A DNA stretch of 64,000 nucleotides from contig OY757010.1 of NCBI GenBank assembly GCA_963580285.1, positions 70,213,659 through 70,277,658 of the forward strand, written 5' to 3'. This DNA comes from Lucinisca nassula (taxonomy: Eukaryota; Mollusca; Bivalvia; Lucinida; Lucinidae). Under the pieces are notes generated by a model that ran no database searches, had not been told where the DNA came from, and saw only the letters and a list, made by a program, of their open reading frames with translations. A program made the translations under genes and the position numbers. Shown piece by piece: positions 20,563-30,792 of this stretch; position 1 is the stretch's first letter; the number at the start of each line of letters is the position of its first letter.

Positions 20563-21375
20563 AAAGGTCACTGTGGCTATTTTTAGAAAAAAAAAAACTT
20601 TGTCATCGCTTTAGTGTCGACATTTATTGAATGATTGTAATATAGCTTCACACAAATATTGGGTATGGTCATATCTCGAGTGAGTTAAACTTTCAGGGTT
20701 TTAGGCTATATGTCAAGGTCACTGTTACTGTTTTTAGAAAAAACTTTGTCATCACTCTAGCCCATTCATTTATTAATGGAGTTTAATAGAACTTCACACA
20801 ACTTTTGTGTATGATGATATCCCGAGCGAGTTCGGGACTAAAGGTCAAGGTCACTAAGGTCACTGTGGCTATTTCCGGAAAAACACTGCCATTGCTCTTG
20901 CCGCTACACTTATTGAGGAATTTAAATACAAACTGACAATAATGTTGAGTATGTTAATATTTCGAGCAAGCATGACTTTAAGTGTCCTGGGCTGAAGATC
21001 AAGGTCATTGTGAATATTTTTAGAAAAAACATTTTCATCACTCTAGCGCTTACATTTGTTGATGTATTTTAATAACATTTTACATAAATTTTGTGTTTGG
21101 TAATATCTCGAGCGAGTTCGATTTTCAGGGTCGTGGCCTCCAGGTGAAGGTCACTGTGTCTATTTTTAGAAAACTTTGCCGTTGCTCCAGCACCTACATT
21201 TTTTATGTACATTAATAATATTTCATACAAACATTGCTTTTGTTAATATCTCGAGCAAGAATTTCAGGGTCCTAAGCTCACGTTCGCTGTGTTTGTTTTA
21301 TTGGAAAAACTTTGTTATCGCTCTAGCACCTGCATTTATTGATATATTTAATATAACTTTAAACAAATGCTAGGC
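20563..21375. repeat. Tandem satellite, ~148-bp monomer (right part of array)
   Basis: The array interrupted at 7570 continues. The phrase ACTTTGTCATCGCTCTAG-like recurs at about 20600, 20747, 20893, 21039, 21182 and 21319. Monomers are more diverged toward the right end. Confidence 0.85.
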
Positions 21376-22506
21376 TAGGCCATTAATAAGTCGTCTTGTG
21401 CGAGCGGATTGGTATCGTCTGCGATGCTTTGTTATTACTTGGACGATTGTTGATTTTTTATCATTTTTACCGTGCAAAGGCTTGAAAACAGGATATCTTG
21501 TTCATTTGTTTATAAGGTTCCTTTTTGGTTCCCTTTCATTTTCTTCAGTCTGTTTAAAATGGCTTTTTTGGCTAAACTTGCAAATATTAAAAACATGGTT
21601 AGTGTCTTTAATAATAAAATATAATCGGTGAGCCTTAAACAATTATATAGGGGCGAGCTTTAGCGAGCCCCTATGAAATTGTCGCGGCGAACCGATTATA
21701 CGAGGACTGTTCAAATATTAATGCAAGTACATCCGCAACTATTATTGACATTTATGCCGTTGGCGCAAAGGATTAAGCCTTTTACTGTGCGCTGACCTTC
21801 TCGGCTTACCTGTACAGAATGTCTTTTTGGAAATAGCAGGCGCTTTAATGGAAAATAATTTTTAAAACAAATATAACTTATTTATTTTTCAAATTGACAA
21901 TTATGTTCCGATTTAATCTAATTGTCCGTTTAAATACCTTCAAAAAGATATCAAATAAGTGAGACTTTTGTTTAATTAGATGGCGGCATTTTTATTTTCA
22001 AATTAACATCCCTTAATCCTTGTATGAAGCAACAAAACTGCGGAAAAACAAAGACAGTAGCCTACTTTAACGGCTAAAAGCTTCACTTTTTATTAATATT
22101 GCCAACAATCGCCTGTATCAGACGCAATGTGGTTACAGTATTGTGCATTTTGATAGCAGTTATAATATTACAAAATTATATTAAATAACGGCATTTTGTG
22201 ATTAAATTTGGAGCTTATTCAGAAAAGGCTTTATCGTCTACACAGGCGTGTAATTCCTAAGCGTGTCAGTCTCCGTCGACCGTGAAGTGAACTCATCTTC
22301 GCCTGGGCATCTCCTTGGAATGTAAATCAATCTAAAATGCGGTGTCTGATCTGCGTCTTGTTTATTTAGTTATTTATTTATTTATTTATCAATCTAAAAT
22401 GCGCTGTCTGATCTGCGTCTTATTTATTTATTTATGTATTTATTTTTCATGGACCGATTAGATTTTTTATACTACCCAAGCAATTTTAACAAACATTGCT
22501 AGTAAT
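21376..22506. other. Gene-free region with hairpin, mariner-like end and short duplication
   Basis: GGGGCGAGCTTTAGCGAGCCCC (about 21651-21672) is a perfect hairpin flanked by AATCGGTGAG / CGAACCGATT arms. TACGAGGACTGTTCAAATATTAATGC at about 21697-21722 matches the mariner terminal inverted repeat at 30395-30417. A ~62-bp direct duplication (ATCAATCTAAAATGCG, then GTGTCTGATCTGCGTCTT) plus (TTTA)n occupies about 22326-22450. I see no gene. Confidence 0.55.
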
Positions 22507-22823
22507 AAGAGGATTGTGGCCACGTAAAATCGATTTAAGCCCCCCAGTGGAAATCTTCCACTGACCGTTCCAAGGCGGCTCTTCTGTGGCGATTTATTAA
22601 TGTTGTTGTTTGTTACTTGCTGTGTGTATCACTTGTGTCTTTTAATTTTGGATGGCCATATGGCCATTTTGTGGGAAAGTCACTGTCCATATGGCCTTCC
22701 TTTGTTTAGGTTTCCATTATGGTCTGGTCGCTTAATGTTTGTATTTCTTTCCCTTTGGTGTCTTTTATGGATGGAGTAAGTTAATTGTATCAATTCATGA
22801 TCTTTGTTTTACTTCTACTTTTC
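22507..22823 (+). repeat. 5' pseudo-LTR of the Naiad element
   Basis: It matches about 26740-27048 from GAGGATTGTGGCCACG to TTTTACTTCTACTTT almost base for base, in the same orientation and upstream of the coding frame. A head-to-tail tandem of a truncated and a longer copy gives this structure in PLEs. Confidence 0.8.
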
Positions 22824-23350
22824 AACTGAAAGAAAGAAAGAAAGAAGGATGCCGTATGTGCAGGCTAATCTAACATTTCGCTGTTCGCATTTTCGCATTT
22901 GTGACATTTCGCTGTTCGCACATTGTTTTGATTTAATACAAGAACACAAAAGAGATGTTTGTATTTTTCCTTTTCGTAACATACGTTTGATTATTTATTC
23001 CGTCTGCATGGAGTGTTGGTTATATTTCGAACCAGCTCATTACGATTTATTTGTTTTTATATTTATGTATTTATTTCAACTGTTAAATGATTTACTAAGA
23101 TCAGGGTATACCCCTTTTCTGGTTTTCCTCCCATCATACCGGCGAAAAGAATATGCATGTAAACCCAACTTTATATATTGAACGTTCGGGTAATCAGGGA
23201 TCAGCATGATTTTAACGTAACACAAAAAAAACAAAAAAAACAACATAGTTCGAAAGTACTTGCTTCTTATATTTATTCTTCTATATCATTTTAGTCCCTG
23301 TTGGTTTTTCATCACGGCAACAAGCCGTGTAAGGGACATCCCCTTGAACC
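22824..23350 (+). other. Leader between pseudo-LTR and Naiad coding frame
   Basis: It contains (GAAA)n at about 22831-22846, a direct repeat of ACATTTCGCTGTTCGCA (about 22871 and 22904), and an A-rich run at 23221-23243. It ends with CTTTATATAGAGAAAAC overlapping the start, which resembles the fold-back family loop. The 125-codon frame 22804-23181 shows no motif. Confidence 0.45.
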
Positions 23351-26300
23351 ATGCTTTATATAGAGAAAACTTGGGTTTGACCCTTAAATTTGTCTTCTGT
23401 AACTTCAGTTAATCTCAAAGGAGCAGGCAATACCAATGTTTTTGGGAGTAGTCTTCGTATAAGACTATCTCCTCTCAAATCGCCCATCCTTCGAAAATAT
23501 ACTAATCCGTGGAAAAGAAGTGGAATGTATCCCAGCATTTCTAAGTGCAATGCCAAGAGGTGCAGATGTTGTTCGCATTTAAGCACTGCGTCTACCGTTA
23601 CTTCATCTGTAAACGGTAGACGCTTCTCTGTAGTTAACATGTCTGATTTGACATGACAGTCTACAGATTTAATTTATCTAATTACTTGACGTGCTACAAA
23701 CTGTAATATGCAGTACGTCGGTCAAACTAACCGCATGCTTAAAACTAGATTGAACGAGCATTATCGTAGAATGAGTAAGCCTAAGAAAACTGACACTTTC
23801 TTGTACCGTCACTTTCGACGTACAGGTCATTCTGTAAATAACATTGTTATACAACCAGTGGAAAAACTTTATTACGATGCAAATTCTACATCTAGATTCA
23901 AAATAATCAAAAGACATGAAGCTGAACTGAAATGGATTAAATTTTTACAGACCCCTTTTCCACTGGGATTTAATGACAACATTTATCATGAGGGTAATAT
24001 TTCCAGAATGCCGGACTTTGATATTTTCTCACTCCTGGAATGTCGAAAACGCAGAACTAGATCTCACGGCACCAGGAAAAATGGTAACTTTAAACGTAAA
24101 ACACGTGCGTTTAAACGAAACAATACTAGACTGAAGTGACTGTCAATTATATTATTAAACCATGGACGCCACTCTATGCTTTCATTTTTAAGTTCATTAC
24201 CCGTTTCTGTTTTACGTCTTCTGGACACCGAGGCGAATAAATTCTACGATAGTTCTCATCAGTTATATGATGCGGCTCTCTTAACTAGAGGCTATACTCA
24301 GCATACTCTCCGTCCTTACATTGATTCTGAAATTAATCATAAACGCCATTTCTTCAAAATATCCTTCATTAATAAGGGTATGGATTTTATAGATTTGCCC
24401 AGTATCTTCCGTGAGAGATCGGTGATTTCTTCCATTCCTGCTTATTTTCAAAATACTGAAACACCTATAATTTGCTATAAATATAACAAACCTGTTAGAT
24501 CTATCATTTTTAATTTCAATAAACTTGTTTCAGATCTTGATATTGATACTAATACTCCTGATTCATGTGATTGTAAAAACTCAAAGTATTGCTATCCTGC
24601 TGCTGGTCATGTAATTACTGGCAATTTGAAAATTATTCCTGATTCTAGGATAAGGAATATAATTTCTAAAGGACCGAAATATCGGTTTCCTTCTAAAATT
24701 GATTTCAGTAAATGTAGAGATGAAATCGCTGCTTCCTTGAATGAATTCGGTAATCGATGGTGTAAGCGAGAGTATGTTGAGCATAAAGCCCTTAAGGACT
24801 GGAAACTTAGCATTTTAAAACTAGTAAATAAACGCATTTCTTTCTATTCTCAAAATACTAACTTATTACCTCCTAAGCCCAAGACGTCTTTACGTCATCT
24901 TAAACTAGGTATTCAAGATTTTCATAAGAAGTTTGTTTTGGCCCCTGCAGACAAGGCCGCTAACAACGTCGTCGTTGTGTGACGGCTCCACTATGTTAAC
25001 ACGCTTAAGCAGGAGCTTGGTGGTACTATGGCCTATGAACTTCAGCCTTTAGCTGAAGAGAGAGCTATAGTAGATAAACATGTTTGTCTTTCAGCCACCA
25101 AGTTTGCTGTGTGTGTTAACGAAGGCCAAGACAAGCTTCCTACGCTATACTGGTTACCAAAACTTCATAAAAAACCTTACAAAGCACGGTTTATTGCAAA
25201 TTCTAGCTCTTGCACTACCACTGAACTTTCTAAATTATTATCTTCCTGTCTTACTGCTATTAAAACGCATGTAATTAAATATTGTGATAAAGTCTTTGAA
25301 AGATCAGGAAGAAATCTGTTTTGGTCTATAAAAAATTCGAATGAGGTTTTAAATAAATTGAAATCTAGACATTTTCGTGCTTCTAGTCTGTCTACCTACG
25401 ATTTTTCCACTCTTTACACTACACTTCCTCATAATCTTATAAAAGAAAAGCTTAATGATTTAATTGAATGGACTTTTCACAGAGAAGATTCTCTCTATCT
25501 TGCATGTAATGTCAGAAATGCATTTTTCACTTCTAAAGAGCATAAGAATTATACACTTTGGTCATGTCAGAAAGTGTGTGATGCCCTCACCTTTCTACTT
25601 GACAATATTTATATTAGATTCGGTACTAAGTTATTTAGACAAATTGTGGGTATTCCGATGGGTACTAATTGCGCACCTCTTGTGGCTGATCTGTTCTTGT
25701 ATTGTTATGAAAGAGACTTCATTTTGTCGCTTTCCATTGATAACCAATCTGAAATTATTGAAGCTTTTAGCTCTACTTCTAGATATTTAGATGATTTATT
25801 AAATATTGATAATACCTATTTTGATGGTTTGATCAGTCAGATTTACCCCCTAGAACTTCAGTTAAATAAAGCAAATTCTTCTGATACCGAGGCCCCGTTT
25901 TTGGATTTACATCTGTCTATTGTAGATGGATTTGTTTCGTGCAAAATTTATGATAAACGCGATGACTTTGATTTTGAGATTGTAAATTTTCCTTTTTTGG
26001 ATGGTGATGTTCCTCGTGCGCCATCCTATGGCGTTTATATTTCGCAATTAATTCGATTTGCTAGAGTGTGTAGTCATGTAACTGACTTCAACACTCGTAA
26101 TAAATTATTAACGGCTAAACTCCTTAATCAGGGTTATCGGTACCATAAACTATGCAAAGCCTTTTCAAAATTTTATAGACGCCATTCTGATTTAATTTCA
26201 AAATTCAATATTGGACTTAAATCTCTTCTGCAACAAGGTCTATCGGAACCCGAATTTTATGGTGACTTAGCATATAAATTCAGAAAAATATATAACCGCA

Positions 26301-26482
26301 ATGACTTCAGCACCCAATTTCGTAAAATCATTCTTCGATATAAAAAGATTGGGTACAACATGGATATTATACGACAGACTGCATGCATGGTAGTTAACCC
26401 AATCACGGTTGGCAACTTTGCTTCCCTCTTTAATTGCACGCCGGTGGGTCAGGCCTCAGATTCTATGACGGCTCCAACGTAA
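23351..26482 (+). CDS. Naiad PLE protein: GIY-YIG endonuclease + reverse transcriptase, predicted selenoprotein
   Basis: The first ATG in frame is 23351 and the stop is TAA 26480-26482 (1043 codons). In-frame TGA codons are at 23378, 23654, 23687, 24137 and 24980 (residues 10, 102, 113, 263, 544). There is no TAA or TAG. Around residues 66-76 is a Cys/His cluster (KCNAKRCRCCSH), then GIY-YIG (MQYVGQTNRMLKTRLNEH, from residue 120). A linker with CDCKNSKYC follows, and then the RT: LPTLYWLPKLHKKPYKARFI, motif A YDFSTLY (Asp684), motif B GIPMGTNCAPLVADLF, motif C RYLDDLLN (Asp814-815). The protein would nick DNA and reverse-transcribe its RNA. TGA at 24980 sits in NNVVVV-TGA-RLHYVN and is also TGA in other copies. 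I read the TGAs as selenocysteine. The one at 23378 is least certain and the start could be downstream. Confidence 0.85.
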
Positions 26483-27048
26483 AGGCTTATTGAAAATTAG
26501 AGAGATAATGTCGGTTGGTGCCTGATGCTCTGTCTCTGGTCGGGCTCATCGGAGTCTAACTGTTGGTTTTCTTTTGCTCCAGCATTTCAGTGGTTTCTTG
26601 CTGTCGAGTCCTCACCGTTGTCTCACCTCTGTGGTTCTTTGATTTTTGTGTTCACGGAGATGTTGCACTGATGAGTTAGGAGGCCTTCATGCGGACTGAA
26701 CAAATTATTTGTCTAAATCGCGGCGGAAGTAAGGGCGAGGATTGTGGCCACGTAAAATCGATTTAAGCCCCCCAGTGGAAATCTTCCACTGACCGTTCCA
26801 AGGCGGCTCTTCTGTGGCGATTTATTTATGTTGTTGTTTGTTACTTACTGTGTGTATCACTTGTGTCTTTTGGTTTTGGATGGCCATATGGCCATTTTGT
26901 GGGAAAGTAACTGTCCTTATGGCCTTCCTTTGTTTAGGTTTCCATTATGGTCTGGTCGCTTAATGTTTGTATTTCTTTCCCTTTGGTGTCTTTTATGGGT
27001 GGAGTAAGTTAATTGTATCAATTCCTGATCTTTGTTTTACTTCTACTT
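26483..27048 (+). promoter_or_regulatory. Naiad 3' UTR with conserved hairpin (SECIS expected here)
   Basis: The UTR is shared by all PLE fragments in the window. A stem CAGTGGAA / TTCCACTG (26773-26780 with 26784-26791) keeps pairing in older copies despite base changes. A second conserved block surrounds TGTGGGAAAGTAACTGTC (about 26898), inside an outer GGCCAT/ATGGCC pairing. A selenoprotein mRNA needs a SECIS element, normally in the 3' UTR. I could not identify the ATGA / AA / TGA core by eye. Confidence 0.55.
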
Positions 27049-28123
27049 TACTGGTTTATTCATTTTTTTATTTCTTCTCCAAGACATAGGTTGTGGATGC
27101 TCGTTAGAGCCACCTCAATGAGGCGGTTCTAACGAGAATACAAAACCGGTTTTGAGTATGGATAAATTTTAATTAACAAATTAACTGTTTTTGAGATATC
27201 AAGAATACCCTACTATGTCGCACGGATATGTTATCATAATTTATTTATTTAAAATTTATTTCTTACATTGATTGATGGTACTATTTAGAACCAGCTCATT
27301 CTGATCTTTTTTTAAATTTATTTATGCATCACGTGAACATGTCCATGAAATGAAGACCCCCTTAATCCCCAGTTTATATAGAGAAAAAAAGTATTTACGG
27401 GGGTATTCATTATTTTTCTTATTTCGGCTCCAAGACATAGGTTATGGGTACTCGTTAGGCGGTTCTAACGAGCACATAAAACCTATGTTTTAAGCATGAT
27501 TTTGACTCAATAAAACACAAAAACATAGAAAGATTTCAATTTGGCGCTTCTGTGCCCATAATCAACGTTTTATTACACTTAGGGGAAAATATCAGGGGTG
27601 TTAAAGCAGAAGACAATTATCGCTTTTAAAAGTGTATTGCGTTCCGGCTACCGACCGTCAGGAAGCCCGAAGATTACTGGACACGCGTGCAAGGTATAAT
27701 GGATTACCTTATTTCCGGAAAGATTGAGTCATGGGTACTACATTGCATTCTTTATTCATATGAAGTATTTGTGCTATTTAGATAATGAGTACCGCTTAGA
27801 GGATAAATCTTAGTGCTTCGTTTTATATTTTTGATAAGTCACAGTTAATTTCAAACAGTGTAAGTAAGCATTATCTTACATGGATATTTTACAATAGTGA
27901 ATGATCATTGTGACCAATATTATAACACATCCGTGTGAAATAATGCATTCTTTAGGTTGCAGAAAACGGTTATTTAAAAAAATTGTGTCATAGTTTATTA
28001 CTATTTTAAATATAGATTGTGGATCTTGTTAGAACCGCCTCGCTTCTAACGAATACCCACAACATATGTTTGGGACAAAAGTAATAGAAAAATATATATG
28101 TATGTACCAGCAAACCACAGTGC
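27049..28123. repeat. Region with three degraded fold-back MITE copies
   Basis: GGTTGTGGATGCTCGTTAGA (27090) with GAGGCGGTTCTAACGAG (27119-27135), GGTTATGGGTACTCGTTAGG (27441), and TAGATTGTGGATCTTGTTAG (28013) with CTTCTAACGAATACCCACAA (28046) are arms of the fold-back family. The middle copy has the CCCC-TATATAGAGA-GGGG flank at 27356-27408. No gene is recognised. Confidence 0.65.
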
Positions 28124-28460
28124 ATGCTCAGATCAGACGTCGAGCTTAGATCAGGGCTTTTGCTGTCAACCCATTACGGCCTCCGCCCATCGAGGCCTGA
28201 AGAAAAAAAAATGGGCTGCATGATGCTTCCACGCAGAGCTGAACTGACTGCACAGCACATGAGTACTAGTAAACTGCATGGGGGTTCTAAGCCTGCCCAT
28301 GAAAAGTGGTGCGAGTTGGACCGTCCATGCAGATAAACCCTACTGGTTTCATTTGGTGTTAGGGCTTGAGATGTCATCGCGGTGTCGGGTAAAAGTCCCT
28401 CAAAATTGGAAGCAACGTCCACAGAATTAGCTATACAGTGTTGACGGGGACGTTAAGCCT
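28124..28460 (-). repeat. Interspersed repeat, CCCCGTCAACACTGTA family
   Basis: On the minus strand the 3' side begins GAGGCTTAACGTCCCCGTCA near 28460, then GAGGGACTTTTACCCGACA, GCGATGACATCTCAAGCCC, CACCAAATGAAACCAGTAGG, and GCTCTGCGTGGAAGCATCAT. The other copies are at 6400-6680, 43415-43730, 46830-46905 and 60335-60620. Confidence 0.75.
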
Positions 28461-29275
28461 CGAATCAAACAAAACTGTCAAACAATTAAGAAAACATTTC
28501 CCTATGACAATGTTTTCTTTCTTATCTTCGAAATATTAATTTATATCTAAAAAACGACATTATTTTTATGATGAAAAATACAATGTCTTGGTGCGGATAA
28601 CACACATTGTAACCCCTCTAAACCTCTCTTTTCTGTATATAATGTAAAGTGGGGTTTACATGGGTTTTTATTACATGGACTTATGAACATGTTGCTTGTT
28701 TAAACAATGCAATTTTAAATAATGCAATCTGTCATCCATTAACTATAAATGTTTTTTTTTTCCCAAAAGAATAATGTGGAATATCACATTCCAGAAAAAA
28801 TGGATTTATGAGAAGCGATAATATTTTAAGTACAAAAAGGCTCAATTTTAACCGTTTGACAAAACAGAATTTTTCTCGATTAAAGTACCAAAACACGCAG
28901 TTCTTAATTAACTAGACGTATCTATCGTTCAATATCCCCCGGGGTCATTTTCACACATATCCGGATTAAAACACAATATTGATTACACGATAGGTACACG
29001 ATATGTATTATATCGTAGGCCTCAGTCAAAGGGAGACAACCCAATATTGACATTCTGTGCGACTATCACGGTTGAAAGTCATCGGGCTAATGACAGATAT
29101 GGTTGGCCATGGAACGTTTTCTCATGCACTAATGCGAAAATCACCTGGAAATAAATATCACAGCGTAGAAAAACATTTTACCTATACATTGATACCAAAC
29201 CTGTTAAAATCCGTCCACTTCAGCCATGTATATCGTACGTTAAACCCTGTCTACTCCTGTATACTAATACAAAAC
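28461..29275. other. Gene-free spacer
   Basis: It includes CACATTGTAACCCCTCTAAACC and AAGTGGGGTTTACATGGG (28602-28665), a further degraded CCCC/GGGG flank of the fold-back family. The rest is AT-rich, and the left end of the mariner element should lie here but I could not find its inverted repeat. Confidence 0.45.
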
Positions 29276-30420
29276 ATGGTTGGAAGACGGTCAGAGTACG
29301 CCGTTGAAATACGGTCCTATATTAAGAATCGTTGTATTCTTGGTATACGATGCAAAGACATTTTTGATGAAATATGTTCGGTTTATGGGCATAATGAAAT
29401 GTCTTTTCCGACAGTTTATCGTTGGTGTAAGAAATTCAGCTATGGGCTAGGCTCAACAAAAGATGCACCACATGATCGTCGGCCGAAAAGTGAAACATCT
29501 GCCAAGTTGGTTGCTAGAGTGAAATAAATAGTTGCTACCGATGCACCACTAGGCAAATAGCTAGTATGGTTGGCATCTCATTAGGAGCAGCTCATACAAT
29601 TCTGAAACGGGATTTGAAAATGAGAAAGATCTGTGCTAGATTGATTCCCCATCTGTTGACAGATGAGCAGAAAAAGGCACGCCTTCAGTGCGCCAAGAAG
29701 TTGCTTCAAAAGTTTCCAAATTACAATGCACGGTCTTTCGCTATTGTCGTCCCAGGTGACGAGACATGTGTTCACTTTTTTGAGCCAAAACGAAAGATTC
29801 AGATCAAAATATGGGCAACAAAGTATTGCAAAAGACCATGCATTGCAAAGCGGACCATGAGCGTCAAGAAGGTAATGTATTCCGTATTCTTTTCAAATCA
29901 GGGCCCTGCTATTCAGGTTGCTGTGCCTAAAGGCAAATCTGTAAATGCGAAGTTTACAAGAATAAAGTTCTTCGAAAATTGAAGAAATATTTCAAAGAAC
30001 GAAGACCCGCAACTGGTTTGGCCAATGTCAGATTGCTACATGACAATGCGTCATCGCACAAGGCGTTCATTTTACAAGACTATCTGAACCAGAAAAAGGT
30101 TGTTAAACTCCCTCACCCCCCGAATTCCCCTGACCTTGCCCCGTGTGACTTTTTTTTTGTTCCCGCGGCTGAAAAAATACTTTTCTGACCGAAAATTTGT
30201 ACAGCGCAAACACCTCGGTTCTGCATTATTACAGTGCCTTCATAGTATTACTCGAAAAGACAACCAAAATGCATTCACGGATTGGATCAGAAGACTGAAA
30301 GTTTATATATCTGTTAAAGGGGAATACTTTGAGGGGACAAAATAAATGTTTCATCGAATCTATCACGGAATCATTTTTATATGCTTTGTTGCATTCATAT
30401 TTGAACAGTCCTCGTATCTT
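29276..30420 (+). pseudogene. mariner-type (DD34D) transposase, frameshifted
   Basis: It starts MVGRRSEYAVEIRSYIKNRC, with the helix-turn-helix part SFPTVYRWCKKF and then APHDRRPKSETS. The catalytic acidic residues are in VVPGDETCVHFF, LLHDNASSHKA and PPNSPDLAPCDFF. The last two aspartates are separated by 34 residues, as in mariner (DD34D). The TAA at 29525, and frameshifts at about 29540, 29980 and 30170, spread the sequence over three frames to about 30345. The right terminal inverted repeat GAACAGTCCTCGTA is at 30404-30417. A matching left-type end lies far away at 21697. The transposase would cut and paste the element but is dead here. Confidence 0.85.
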
Positions 30421-30441
30421 ATTGTTAAGACACTCATTATG

Positions 30442-30792
30442 TACAATAGAACTTCGATGGCTCGAACACCGATTGCTCGTTTACCATGGCAGAATCGCAC
30501 CCGTTTTTGAGCCCCTAGGGAAGTCCGCCACAGAAGAAATAGTAGGTGATAATTAAGGAGATTTTAGTCTTTTTTCTTGCAAATGTATGCTGTGTGCACT
30601 CATTAGAATCGCCTCGATGAGGCGATTCTAATGAGAACACACAGCTTACATTTTTATAATATAACACCGAAAACATGTCCAAAAGTATCTTGTGATGCCT
30701 CCTGACAGTAACCCTCAGTGTCTCGAACCATCCCTGTCTCGAACAGATTTTCGAGGTCCCAGAGATGTTCGAGCCATTGAAGTTCGACTGTA
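30442..30792. repeat. MITE with TIRs of Tigger/pogo-like type
   Basis: The left end TACAATAGAACTTCGATGGC, then TCGAACAC, is mirrored by GTTCGAGCCATTGAAGTTCG, then ACTGTA, at the right, including the outer TA. Inside lies a long perfect hairpin (30585-30652) of the fold-back family: CTCATTAGAATCGCCTCG / GAGGCGATTCTAATGAG. So one palindrome is nested in another. Confidence 0.7.

Larger units (their letters stand above)
22507..27048 (+). mobile_element. Near-complete Naiad-type Penelope-like retroelement
   Basis: The parts in order are a 5' pseudo-LTR that is a copy of the element's own 3' end (22507-22823), a leader (22824-23350), one long coding frame with N-terminal GIY-YIG and C-terminal RT (23351-26482), and a 3' UTR (26483-27048). 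The permuted endonuclease order and the pseudo-LTR arrangement are features of the N-terminal-EN PLE clade (Naiad). The left repeat is next to (GAAA)n at about 22831-22846. I see no clear target-site duplication. Several near-identical truncated copies nearby imply recent activity. Confidence 0.85.

Noticed and set aside
23351..26482. Reading the Naiad ORF as a pseudogene broken into four pieces
   Set aside because: All pieces are in one frame, all breaks are TGA, no frameshift is present, and one TGA is conserved in other copies.
26665..26700. SECIS core at TGATGAGTTAGGAGGCCTTC...GGACTGAA
   Set aside because: ATGA and TGA are present, but the distance is short, helix II pairs poorly and no AA is in a clear apical loop. 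Kept only as a region to test.
29057..29275. N-terminal extension of the mariner transposase
   Set aside because: Open by chance. The family start is the Met at 29276.
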